Of a stretch of 64,000 nt of DNA, positions 44,077 through 52,461 are shown piece after piece. The notes beneath the pieces are model-generated. The model was not told the origin of the DNA and searched no databases. It saw nothing but the letters and a program-made list of their open reading frames with translations. The DNA is from Bacillota bacterium (GTDB lineage Bacteria; Bacillota; Clostridia; Acetivibrionales; DTU013): contig JAEYRB010000062.1 in NCBI GenBank assembly GCA_023409735.1, positions 1-64,000 of the forward strand, in the 5' to 3' direction. Position 1 is the stretch's first letter. Each line of letters begins with the position of its first letter. A program made the position numbers and the translations under genes.

Positions 44077-45099
44077 ATGGGATTTTTGGCGAGAGATATA
44101 GGAATTGATCTTGGTACGGCAAATACTCTTGTTCATGTCAAGGGTAAAGGAATAGTTGTAAGGGAGCCATCTGTTGTAGCAATAAATAAAAATACGCATG
44201 CCATACTGGCAGTTGGTGATGATGCGAAGAATATGATAGGAAGGACACCTGGAGATATAATTGCCATCAGACCGATGAAGGATGGCGTTATCGCTGACTT
44301 TGACATAACGCAGAGTATGCTTAAATACTTCATAAAAAGAGCTTTGAATACCGGGCTGATGTCAAAGCCAAGAGTTGTGATATGTGTTCCTTCCGGCGTA
44401 ACTGAGGTAGAAAAGAGAGCTGTCGAAGAAGCAACGCTTTCAGCTGGAGCAAAGGAAGCATATCTTATCGAGGAGCCTATGGCGGCAGCAATTGGAGCCA
44501 ATTTGCCGGTTGAAGAGCCTACTGGCAGCATGATTGTAGACATTGGCGGTGGTACCAGCGAGGTTGCCGTCATTTCCCTGGGTGGCATAGTTACCAGCAA
44601 GTCGCTGCGTATTGCCGGTGATGAGTTTGACGAGTCGATTGTTCACTTCGTGAAAAAGGAATATAGCCTTATGATCGGTGAGAGATCAGCTGAACAGATA
44701 AAAATGGCTATAGGCAATGCATATCCCAAGCCGAAGGAAGAGTTCATGGAGGTTAGAGGAAGAGATCTTATCTCCGGCCTTCCGAAGAATGTATCTATTT
44801 CTTCCGCAGAAATAAACGAAGCTCTTAAGGAGCCCATCAATTCTATAATTGATGCAATAAAGGCTACTCTTGAAAAAACACCGCCTGAGCTGGCAGCTGA
44901 TATTATGGATAAGGGTATTATGCTTGCAGGCGGAGGCGCACTTTTGAGCGGCTTGGACAAGCTTATCAAGGAGGAGACAGGAATGCCTGTCATGATTGCT
45001 GAAAACCCTCTTGATTGTGTTGCACAAGGGGCCGGCAAGGTACTTGATGAAATAGAAACACTTAAAAGAGTGCTCATATCGCCTAGGAAATTGAGATAG
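44077..45099 (+). CDS. mreB: Rod-shape-determining actin homologue MreB
   Basis: A 340-aa bacterial actin that forms membrane-bound filaments steering lateral wall synthesis. Phosphate 1 loop GIDLGTANTLVHVKGKGIV, VVICVPSGVTEVEKRAV, phosphate 2 SMIVDIGGGTSEVAVIS and the adenosine motif IMLAGGGALLSGLD are all present. GGAGG at 44062-44066 fixes the ATG at 44077; the frame extends back to 44047 without a better site. It is the first gene of the mre block and is followed by mreC after 16 bases. Confidence 0.98.
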   Translation: MGFLARDIGIDLGTANTLVHVKGKGIVVREPSVVAINKNTHAILAVGDDAKNMIGRTPGDIIAIRPMKDGVIADFDITQSMLKYFIKRALNTGLMSKPRVVICVPSGVTEVEKRAVEEATLSAGAKEAYLIEEPMAAAIGANLPVEEPTGSMIVDIGGGTSEVAVISLGGIVTSKSLRIAGDEFDESIVHFVKKEYSLMIGERSAEQIKMAIGNAYPKPKEEFMEVRGRDLISGLPKNVSISSAEINEALKEPINSIIDAIKATLEKTPPELAADIMDKGIMLAGGGALLSGLDKLIKEETGMPVMIAENPLDCVAQGAGKVLDEIETLKRVLISPRKLR

Positions 45100-45115
45100 G
45101 GAGGAGACAGTTCTT

Positions 45116-45976
45116 TTGCTGCGCCTATTTAAAAGTAAATGGTTTGTTGTAGCTCTTGTTACAATAATATTGATTGTGGTAATGGCACTTTCAGCCAATG
45201 AAAACAGTAAGCTAAATTGGCTTAATAACATTATCAGTGTACCCATGGCTCCTGTTCAGGGCTTTGTTACATCAGTTGGTCAGAAGGTAGAAGACAGTAT
45301 TACTTTTTTTAAGGAAGTACAGACAATAAAGGAAGAAAATGAAAGGCTCAGGGCGGAGATTTCCGAGCTTGAGCAGAGGAACAGAGAAATTTCTTCTTTG
45401 GAAGAAAAAAACGAGGAACTGCGTCAGGCACTTAGCCTAAAGGAACAGTTCAGCGGATATCAGTTTCTTGGCGGAAATATTATTGCTATCGATCCTGATA
45501 ACTGGTTTAATGTATTTAAGGTAGACATAGGAAGCAGGGATGGAGTGCACAGGGATTCTCCTGTCTTAACCAGCAGTAAGGGCTTAGTTGGAAGGGTTTT
45601 GTCCTCAGACAGTACATCCTCTAATATTGTGACTGTTATTGATGAGGAATTTGCAGCTTCAGCATGGATCTCCAAGGCAGGAGGGGGACATGCGGTAGTC
45701 CGTGGAGATATTAATCTGAAGGAAAAAGGACTATGTAAAATGGAGTACATTCCACTTGAGGTTGATGTGGAGGTCGGAGATGTGATTGAAACATCAGGCC
45801 TTGGAGGTATATATCCAAAGGGTATTGTCATTGGAGAGGTTATAGAGGTTCGAAAGACAAACAGTGAATTGAACAGATATGCGATAATTCAACCTGCAGC
45901 CGATTTTAAGAGACTTGAAGAGGTGTACATACTGGTAGGCAATGAAAATCAGGAAATAGGCAGTGTAGAAAAATGA
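45116..45976 (+). CDS. mreC: Rod-shape-determining protein MreC
   Basis: A 286-aa protein with one N-terminal membrane helix (about 7-27), a coiled coil (about 65-110, rich in EENERLRAEISELEQ), and the extracytoplasmic beta-barrel domain with GLVGRV, DINLKEKGLCKMEYIP and SGLGGIYPKGIVIGEV. It links MreB and MreD to PBP2. The start is TTG, well supported by GGGAGGAG. It overlaps mreD by four bases (ATGA). Confidence 0.96.
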   Translation: MLRLFKSKWFVVALVTIILIVVMALSANENSKLNWLNNIISVPMAPVQGFVTSVGQKVEDSITFFKEVQTIKEENERLRAEISELEQRNREISSLEEKNEELRQALSLKEQFSGYQFLGGNIIAIDPDNWFNVFKVDIGSRDGVHRDSPVLTSSKGLVGRVLSSDSTSSNIVTVIDEEFAASAWISKAGGGHAVVRGDINLKEKGLCKMEYIPLEVDVEVGDVIETSGLGGIYPKGIVIGEVIEVRKTNSELNRYAIIQPAADFKRLEEVYILVGNENQEIGSVEK

Positions 45977-46488
45977 AAATGAAAATCTTGTTCTATACAT
46001 TATGTATATTGTTGATTGTCCTGCTGCAAACGACAATTCTTCATTATATTTCGATTAAAGGCGTAATGCCAAACCTGGTTATAGTGTTTATTATTGTGAC
46101 TGCGTTTATGAGAGGCAGTGCAGAAGGTGCTGCGGTTGGTTTCTTTGCCGGAATTGCCTTGGATATGATGTTCGGTAATATACTGGGCTTTTATGCCCTG
46201 TTAGGCTTTTATCTTGGCTTTTCCATTGGATCTATGAATAAGGGAATTTTCAAGGAGAATCTGCTTCTTGTCATTTTTTTCACCTTCAGTTTTTCAATTG
46301 CATATGAAGTTGTTGTATATGTGATAAACAACATTATGAGCGGGAGTATTAATCTATTATATCCCCTGACAACAATAATTCTTCCAGAAGCAATATACAA
46401 CAGTGTGATTTCAATACTTACCTATCCATTGATTCTTAAGGCCGGAAGGTACTTTGACCGAAGCGGAAAGCTATCGAGAAAATACTAG
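45973..46488 (+). CDS. mreD: Rod-shape-determining protein MreD
   Basis: A 171-aa membrane protein with about five to six segments and the MreD-type pattern GVMPNLVIVFIIVTAFMRG, AVGFFAGIALDMMFGNILGFYALLG. It partners MreC in the elongasome. The start overlaps the mreC stop (ATGA), indicating translational coupling; a second ATG lies two codons in. Confidence 0.94.
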   Translation: MKMKILFYTLCILLIVLLQTTILHYISIKGVMPNLVIVFIIVTAFMRGSAEGAAVGFFAGIALDMMFGNILGFYALLGFYLGFSIGSMNKGIFKENLLLVIFFTFSFSIAYEVVVYVINNIMSGSINLLYPLTTIILPEAIYNSVISILTYPLILKAGRYFDRSGKLSRKY

Positions 46489-46514
46489 GGCAGGCTTTTG
46501 AAGGAGTGGTTATT

Positions 46515-48638
46515 TTGAAGGAGAAGTTAAATAATAGATATTTAATATTATGTATAGGTTTCCTAGCGTTTGGTTTTATTATGGTTTTTCGGCTGTTTAA
46601 TCTACAGATAGTCAATGGGGAAAAGTACAGCCAGACCTCAGAGAAGCGCTTGCTTAAGGAAACTGTTGTAAAAGCGCCCAGAGGTATGATCTTTGACAGA
46701 AATGGAGTGGCTATTGCTGTAAACAGGCAAGGCTATAAAATAGATATTGTCAAAACCGGAATAAGCACTGCGGAACTGAATGAAATGCTTCTCAGACTGG
46801 CGGAGCTTCTCGAAGAATATGATGTAAAATATTCCAATAGCATGACAAAATTCCTAACATTTAATCCCTTATCCTTTAATGGAAAATCAGAAAAGGCAAT
46901 AAAGGATTGGCAGACAAATGAAAATAAGCTCAATATTCCTGATAAAGATGTTAAAGCTAACGCTGTGGAGCTATTCGAGTACTTGAGAAAAACAAAATTC
47001 AAAATTGACCAATCATATTCCGCCGAAGAGGCGTATAAGATCATGGTTCTCAGGTATGAAATACTCATTGACAACTGGAATTATACAAAGGGTGGAACAA
47101 TAACGATTGCCAATGATGTCAACACAGATATTATCTCAAAAATAGAGGAGATGCACCATCAGTTCCCCGGAGTAATAACCTCTATACAACCGGTCAGGGA
47201 GTATGTGAACGCGTCAGATGAGGCTCATATTCTTGGGTACGTAAGAGCTATAGCTCAGAATGAGTATGATGAGCTCAAGGATGAGGGTTACAATAATAAT
47301 GACCTTATTGGCAAGGCCGGTGTTGAAAAATCTGCTGAAAGGTATCTTCGCGGAGCGGACGGAAAAATGAGTATAGAGGTAGGTACCACAGGGATCATTA
47401 CAAGTAAGAATGAGACTATAGCAGCTATTCCGGGCAACAATGTTATATTGACCTTGGATACAAAGCTTCAAAGAACAGCAATGGAATCATTGGCCAGGAA
47501 TATTGAGAAGATAAGAAATAAAGATAGTAGTTTAAACAACAAAAGTAATTTTGGAGATGCCAACGCAGGTTCGGTTGTTGTTCTTGATGTCAATTCCGGA
47601 GAGGTATTGACTATGGTCAGTTATCCTACCTATGATCCACAGATCTTTTTGGAGAACTCTGACAATACTGCGGCTCAGCTGGCTATAAGCAGTTTGAGTA
47701 CAAATGAAGATAAGCCTGAATATAACAGAGCAATAAAAGGCATATATGCTCCGGGATCAACATTTAAGCCGCTTACAGCTATTGCGGCATTGGAAAAGGG
47801 AACCATTACTCCACAAAACAGTTCGGTATATGACCCGGGATACTATGATGCCAGCGGCAGAATTCTTTATTGCCTCGAATACCCGAGATCAGGCCATGGC
47901 TTGCTGAGTCTGAAGAAAGCGCTTGAAACCTCATGTAATATTTACTTCTATGATATAGGTGTAAGGACCACTATAGATGTCATAGACAAATGGGCTGATT
48001 ATTTTGGCTTAGGGAAGAAAACCGGAATCGATCTACCTGATGAAAAGTCGGGTATGATGTCTTCAAAGGAACTGAAAAAGCAGCTGAGAAATGATATATG
48101 GAGGCCGGCTGATACAGCGCAGGTTTCTATCGGCCAATTCGATAATGCTTTTACGCCTCTCCAGATTGCCAACTACATAAGCACTATCGCCAATGGAGGT
48201 AAACGATATACTCCATACATCATTAAAAGTGTCGTCGGATATGACGGGTCAATAATAAATGAAACAGTGCCCTCTTATATTGAGGTACCTGTTAAGGAGG
48301 CGACTATTGATGCGGTTAAAGAAGGTATGATAGCTGTTGCAGCCGGCACTGACGGTACGGCATATAAATATTTTTCCGACCTGCCATTCAAGGTAGCAGG
48401 CAAAACAGGTACTGCACAAACCTCAACCCAGGCTTCTCACTCGGCTAACGCGCTTTTTGTATGCTATGCACCGGCAGATGATCCTCAGATTGCTGTAGCC
48501 GTAGTGGTGGAAAGAGGTGCTTGGGGCTCCAATGTTGCGCCAATTGCCAGGGACATAATAGATGAATACTTCGGACTTAATGAGTCGAATTCGGATGATA
48601 ATATTCTAAAATCTGAAGAACCGCTTTTTAATGAATAA
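46515..48638 (+). CDS. mrdA: Penicillin-binding protein 2 (class B transpeptidase)
   Basis: A 707-aa cell-wall transpeptidase of the elongasome. One N-terminal membrane helix (about 10-30), the pedestal domain (RGMIFDRNGVAIAVN), then the transpeptidase with SxxK Ser in APGSTFKPLTA, SCN in TSCNIYFYD and KTG in VAGKTGTAQTS. It is slightly longer than E. coli PBP2, with an insert at about 110-180. AAGGAG at 46501-46506 places the start at the TTG of 46515; the GTG at 46506 overlaps the site. It completes the mreBCD-pbp2 module. Confidence 0.96.
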   Translation: MKEKLNNRYLILCIGFLAFGFIMVFRLFNLQIVNGEKYSQTSEKRLLKETVVKAPRGMIFDRNGVAIAVNRQGYKIDIVKTGISTAELNEMLLRLAELLEEYDVKYSNSMTKFLTFNPLSFNGKSEKAIKDWQTNENKLNIPDKDVKANAVELFEYLRKTKFKIDQSYSAEEAYKIMVLRYEILIDNWNYTKGGTITIANDVNTDIISKIEEMHHQFPGVITSIQPVREYVNASDEAHILGYVRAIAQNEYDELKDEGYNNNDLIGKAGVEKSAERYLRGADGKMSIEVGTTGIITSKNETIAAIPGNNVILTLDTKLQRTAMESLARNIEKIRNKDSSLNNKSNFGDANAGSVVVLDVNSGEVLTMVSYPTYDPQIFLENSDNTAAQLAISSLSTNEDKPEYNRAIKGIYAPGSTFKPLTAIAALEKGTITPQNSSVYDPGYYDASGRILYCLEYPRSGHGLLSLKKALETSCNIYFYDIGVRTTIDVIDKWADYFGLGKKTGIDLPDEKSGMMSSKELKKQLRNDIWRPADTAQVSIGQFDNAFTPLQIANYISTIANGGKRYTPYIIKSVVGYDGSIINETVPSYIEVPVKEATIDAVKEGMIAVAAGTDGTAYKYFSDLPFKVAGKTGTAQTSTQASHSANALFVCYAPADDPQIAVAVVVERGAWGSNVAPIARDIIDEYFGLNESNSDDNILKSEEPLFNE

Positions 48639-48760
48639 AAGAAGTCATACCATACGGTTTTATTACAATATTTTTCTTGTTAATTTAATAAAATAATGTG
48701 ATAATTGTAAAGTGATGATGAATAATGACTGAAAATTGTCTTGTAACAGGGGGTTTATCC

Positions 48761-49450
48761 ATGGAGGAGAACAACATAAGCTTCAAGGCAACGGTTAATG
48801 GCTTAATACTTGTAATGCCGGCAGAGGATGATTTTGACACTGTGATAGTAGGTATCGAAAAAAAGCTGGAATCCTCAGGCAGGTTTTTTAAAGGTGCAAG
48901 CCTGGCTGTAAAGTACCGTGGCAGAAAGCTTACGTGTGAACAGGAAGACGCAATTTCAAAGCTTTTATCAGAAAGGACAGGAGCAGAGATCAAAAGCTTT
49001 GATGAGGACCTGACGCAGCCTGAGAAAGAGCCTGATGAAAACGATAGGTCTTTTGAGAGACCTAAAATGAGAATGATATACTTTAAAGGCCTTGATGAGG
49101 GAATGACTAAATTTTATAAGGGGACTGTCAGATCAGGTCAGCTTGTAAGTTATGAAGGGAATATTGTCATTGTTGGTGATGTTAACCCCGGAGGAGAAGT
49201 GATCGCTGCAGGTAATGTAGTGGTAATGGGGTCGCTCAGAGGCATGGTACATGCCGGAGCAGATGGAAACAAGGAAGCTGTAGTTGCAGCATTGAGCTTG
49301 CAGCCGACACAGCTGCGTATTGCAGATGTAATTACCAGACCGCCTGATACCTCAGATGAGCGCGATAATAAAAATCAATATACACCTGAAATGGCTTTCG
49401 TAAAGGATAACCTTGTGTATATTGAAAGATTTCTTCCACAGTATAAGTAA
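48761..49450 (+). CDS. minC: Septum-site inhibitor MinC
   Basis: A 229-aa FtsZ antagonist. The N-terminal domain (about 1-105) starts ISFKATVNGLILVMPAEDDF; the C-terminal beta-helix domain (about 120-225) has GTVRSGQLVSYEGNIVIVGDVNPGGEVIAAGNVVVMGSLRGMVHAG. GGGGG at 48750 fixes the ATG at 48761; the frame runs back to 48725 with no site. It works with MinD at the membrane to keep Z-rings off the poles. Confidence 0.96.
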   Translation: MEENNISFKATVNGLILVMPAEDDFDTVIVGIEKKLESSGRFFKGASLAVKYRGRKLTCEQEDAISKLLSERTGAEIKSFDEDLTQPEKEPDENDRSFERPKMRMIYFKGLDEGMTKFYKGTVRSGQLVSYEGNIVIVGDVNPGGEVIAAGNVVVMGSLRGMVHAGADGNKEAVVAALSLQPTQLRIADVITRPPDTSDERDNKNQYTPEMAFVKDNLVYIERFLPQYK

Positions 49451-49572
49451 GAGCAATAAGTAAATTGACAAATAAACTGAAAAACTATATATTTTACATG
49501 AGGCCTATAAATAAAGGCTTTTGCGTATTTTACTAATGCAGGCTGCCATAGTAATTATTAGGAGGTATTCGG

Positions 49573-50373
49573 ATGGGTGAAGTCATAGTAATAACGTCTG
49601 GAAAAGGCGGCGTAGGCAAAACAACAACAACTGCTAATATAGGTACAGGTCTTGCCTTATCAGGAAAGAAAGTCGTACTTATTGATACAGATATTGGATT
49701 AAGAAATCTTGACGTAGTAATGGGCTTAGAAAACAGGATCGTATATGACATCGTTGATGTAGTAGAAGGTTTTTGCCGAATTAAGCAGGCACTCATTAAG
49801 GACAAGCGGTATGAAGGGCTTTATCTTCTACCGGCAGCTCAGACAAAAGATAAGTCAGCAATTAACCCTCATCAGATGATAAAGCTTTGTGATGAATTAA
49901 AGGAAGAATTTGATTACATAATTATAGATTGTCCGGCTGGCATAGAGCAGGGCTTTAAAAATGCAATAGCAGGAGCTGATAGGGCAATTGTCGTTACAAC
50001 TCCTGAAGTTTCGGCAGTAAGGGATGCGGATAGAATTATTGGCTTATTGGAGGCAAATGAGGTCCGTAATCCGAAGCTTCTGATAAACAGACTGCGTAAT
50101 GATATGGTTAAGCGCGGAGATATGATGAATATTGATGATATTATCGATATACTTGCTATAGGACTTATAGGAGTTGTTCCTGATGATGAAAAGATAATCG
50201 TTTCAACAAACAGGGGCGAACCTGCTATAAATGATGACAAGTCTTTGGCAGGTCAGGCATATAGAAATATTGTTAAAAGAATAATGGGAGAAGAGGTTCC
50301 ATTTATGAATCTTGATGAAAATCAAGGATTCATGTTGAAACTAAAAAAGCTGTTCGGCATAAAGGCCAACTGA
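49573..50373 (+). CDS. minD: Septum-site ATPase MinD
   Basis: A 266-aa ParA-family ATPase. Deviant Walker A GKGGVGKTTTTANIG, switch I DTDIGLRNLDVVMGLENR, switch II IIIDCPAGIEQGF, and a C-terminal amphipathic helix (FMLKLKKLFGIK) that binds the membrane. It recruits MinC and is displaced by MinE encoded 15 bases downstream. TTAGGAGG precedes the ATG. Confidence 0.98.
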   Translation: MGEVIVITSGKGGVGKTTTTANIGTGLALSGKKVVLIDTDIGLRNLDVVMGLENRIVYDIVDVVEGFCRIKQALIKDKRYEGLYLLPAAQTKDKSAINPHQMIKLCDELKEEFDYIIIDCPAGIEQGFKNAIAGADRAIVVTTPEVSAVRDADRIIGLLEANEVRNPKLLINRLRNDMVKRGDMMNIDDIIDILAIGLIGVVPDDEKIIVSTNRGEPAINDDKSLAGQAYRNIVKRIMGEEVPFMNLDENQGFMLKLKKLFGIKAN

Positions 50374-50388
50374 GAAGGAGGGATATAA

Positions 50389-50673
50389 ATGTTGCTTGAT
50401 TTAAGTAGAATATTCGGCAAACCTAAGAACTCCAAGGATGTTGCCAAGGAAAGACTTAAGCTAGTGCTGATTCATGATAGAGCAAATGTTTCGCCTCAGT
50501 TTTTAGAGATGTTGAAGAGCGAAATAATCAAAGTCATTACTAATTACATGGATGTAGATGAGGATGAACTAAATATTCAGCTTACCAGAACAAAAAGTGA
50601 TGACGGGGAAAGCACAGTACCTGCGCTTTATGCAAATATCCCCATCAGGAATATTAAAAGCAGTGGGAAATAG
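50389..50673 (+). CDS. minE: Cell-division topological specificity factor MinE
   Basis: A 94-aa protein. The N-terminal membrane and MinD-binding part (LDLSRIFGKPKNSKDVAKERLKLVLIHDRA) is followed by the dimerisation part (LEMLKSEIIKVITNYMDVD). It drives MinCD oscillation. AGGAGGG precedes the ATG. The window also encodes a MinJ-like PDZ protein (27709-28965), the alternative anchor used in Bacillus. Confidence 0.96.
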   Translation: MLLDLSRIFGKPKNSKDVAKERLKLVLIHDRANVSPQFLEMLKSEIIKVITNYMDVDEDELNIQLTRTKSDDGESTVPALYANIPIRNIKSSGK

Positions 50674-50686
50674 GAATTAATTGTTT

Positions 50687-51079
50687 ATGAATATTGCGCT
50701 TATTGCACACGATAAAAAAAAAGAATTAATGGTTGATTTCTGTATAGCATACAGATCAATTCTTAAACAGCACTCTCTTTTTTCAACGGACACCACAGGT
50801 TCCTTCATAATTGAGGGAGCGGATCTGCATGTTTATAGATTTTCATCGGGATGTTTAGGCGGTGTTCAGCAGATTGGCACAAGAGTTTCGCTGGATGAAA
50901 TGGATCTGGTAATATTCCTTACGGATCCAACGATTTCCGGTGAGTATGATGCCGACCTAAATACCTTGCTAAAATTGTGTGATGCGAATATTATACCCTT
51001 TGCGACTAACATTGCTACCGCAGAAATGCTTATAAAAGGCCTCGAGCGGGGAGATTTGTCATGGAGGGATAACAAGTAA
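50687..51079 (+). CDS. Methylglyoxal-synthase-like protein lacking the catalytic Asp
   Basis: A 130-aa cytosolic protein with the MGS fold along its whole length: NIALIAHDKKKELMVDFC, then STDTTG, SSGCLGGVQQIG, DLVIFLTDP, IPFATNIATAEMLI. In E. coli MgsA the GGDQQ motif supplies the catalytic base Asp71 and His98 lines the site; here these read GGVQQ and Tyr, and GTTG reads DTTG. Methylglyoxal formation is therefore unlikely. The ATG at 50687 matches the family N-terminus; a TTG at 50681 is closer to the AGGA site. It ends the minCDE operon with a strong terminator. Confidence 0.85.
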   Translation: MNIALIAHDKKKELMVDFCIAYRSILKQHSLFSTDTTGSFIIEGADLHVYRFSSGCLGGVQQIGTRVSLDEMDLVIFLTDPTISGEYDADLNTLLKLCDANIIPFATNIATAEMLIKGLERGDLSWRDNK

Positions 51080-51167
51080 TTAGAAATTTGCATAAAAATA
51101 CTATTAATATTTATACGCTCTTATAAATCATTACATTAACACCTGAGTAGAAATTATGTAACACCTG

Positions 51168-51202
51168 CGGTATAGGCATACTAAGCCTGTACCGTTTTTT
51201 TA
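51168..51202 (+). terminator. Intrinsic terminator of the maf-mre-min operon
   Basis: CGGTATAGGC / GCCTGTACCG (one wobble pair), loop ATACTAA, then TTTTTTT. It lies about 90 bases past the MgsA-like stop. Confidence 0.9.
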
Positions 51203-51265
51203 TGGCGCTGAACGAAGGTCTACAGCAAAAAGTTGAGGGGGCTCGATGCCCCCGAGGCTTTTATT
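51201..51265 (+). repeat. Dispersed post-terminator repeat, copy 4 of 4
   Basis: TATGGCGCTG, then ACAGCAAAAAG, then GAGGGGGC-TCGAT-GCCCCCGAGGCTTTTATT. It starts at the last T of the preceding terminator. This is the best-preserved copy. Confidence 0.82.
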
Positions 51266-51408
51266 AATGCACCCCGCGTAAGCAAGATCCAGTATCACAG
51301 TTTTACTAGCATTTGCCTCTATCTTTTGTATACATAAAAATATAGTCCCGAAAATATAATTTAGTGAGTAACTTTGCATAAGAACAAAAAATACGGGAGA
51401 TGAGAGCT
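51266..51408. other. Leader of the spoIVFA-like gene
   Basis: Short region after the repeat. No promoter was assigned with confidence; GGGAG at 51395-51399 is the ribosome binding site of the next gene. Confidence 0.4.
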
Positions 51409-52461
51409 ATGGATAACACAGTCGTGCGTCAGAAATATTCAAACAGGCCTGCTGAATTTAGGACCCGTAGTAAAGGAAACAGCGGTAATAAGCAGTTGGG
51501 CACAATAATTGCACGACAATTACTAATAAGCATATTGCTTCTTGCACTTGTTGTTACAGCCAGGAATATTGATATACCTGCAGGTAGAGCTGTGAATAAC
51601 AGCATAAATTATGTTTTGACTTATGATATTAAAATGGATACGTTGACATCCGGTGTTAAAAAGCTTGCAGCAGATATTAAATACAGCATTACGCCTGATA
51701 ACAACACAAAAAGCACCAATAAAAGCGCTCAGACAGAGCAGCAGGATTCTGGAGCTGCTTTGTCAACCGGGTCTTCAAACCGGACAGAGGCATCGGTGCA
51801 GGGGACGGCGTCAAATGGTTCTGGTGCAGACGAAACTCAAACACCGAGTGATACAGAAGCTTCTAATGAAGTGCGAACTTCCAATGAAACACTAACTTCG
51901 AGTAAAACACAAACCTCTAGTTTTGCACAAACCTCGGACACTCCAGAAGAATATACAATACCTTCTTCAGACGAAGCAGCTGAACAGGAAAACAAAGTCG
52001 AGTACACAGATGAAACAACGATGCCGGAATCTTCAGTATTATCAGCTGCAATTAACAGGTTCAACGGAGAGTATAGCATGCTCTTACCAGTGGAGGGTAC
52101 AGTCAGTACATTATTTGGCACTGTAACTAAAAGCGGAGTGATACATAAGGGAATTGACATTGATATCGGCAATGATAAAGACAGCAATGTTAAGGCTGTA
52201 CTGGACGGTGTTATAGAGGACACAGGCAGATCACGCGAATACGGAAGCTATGTCAGGGTAAAGCATTCAGACGGACTTGAAACCATATATGCCCACTGCA
52301 GTACTATAGCTGTTGGTAAGGGAAAAGCTGTGAGAAAGGGAGATACCATAGCAAGCATTGGCAACACCGGAGCAGATATAGGATCTCATCTCCATTTTGA
52401 GGTGTGGAAGGGTAATGAGCCGGTCGATCCGCTTGAATATGTCAGTGTGCCGATTAATTGA
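51409..52461 (+). CDS. spoIVFA: SpoIVFA-like M23 (LytM) domain membrane protein
   Basis: A 350-aa protein. A basic N-terminus, one membrane helix (about 27-48), a long Ser/Thr/Gln/Glu-rich linker (about 95-190) and a C-terminal M23 domain (about 215-345). All LytM metal and catalytic positions are present: HKGIDID, YAHCS and SHLHFEVW. In Bacillus, SpoIVFA is a degenerate relative that holds SpoIVFB inactive in the forespore-engulfing membrane. Adjacency to spoIVFB (4-bp overlap) supports the assignment. GGGAG nine bases upstream fixes the start at 51409 rather than 51400. Confidence 0.82.
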   Translation: MDNTVVRQKYSNRPAEFRTRSKGNSGNKQLGTIIARQLLISILLLALVVTARNIDIPAGRAVNNSINYVLTYDIKMDTLTSGVKKLAADIKYSITPDNNTKSTNKSAQTEQQDSGAALSTGSSNRTEASVQGTASNGSGADETQTPSDTEASNEVRTSNETLTSSKTQTSSFAQTSDTPEEYTIPSSDEAAEQENKVEYTDETTMPESSVLSAAINRFNGEYSMLLPVEGTVSTLFGTVTKSGVIHKGIDIDIGNDKDSNVKAVLDGVIEDTGRSREYGSYVRVKHSDGLETIYAHCSTIAVGKGKAVRKGDTIASIGNTGADIGSHLHFEVWKGNEPVDPLEYVSVPIN

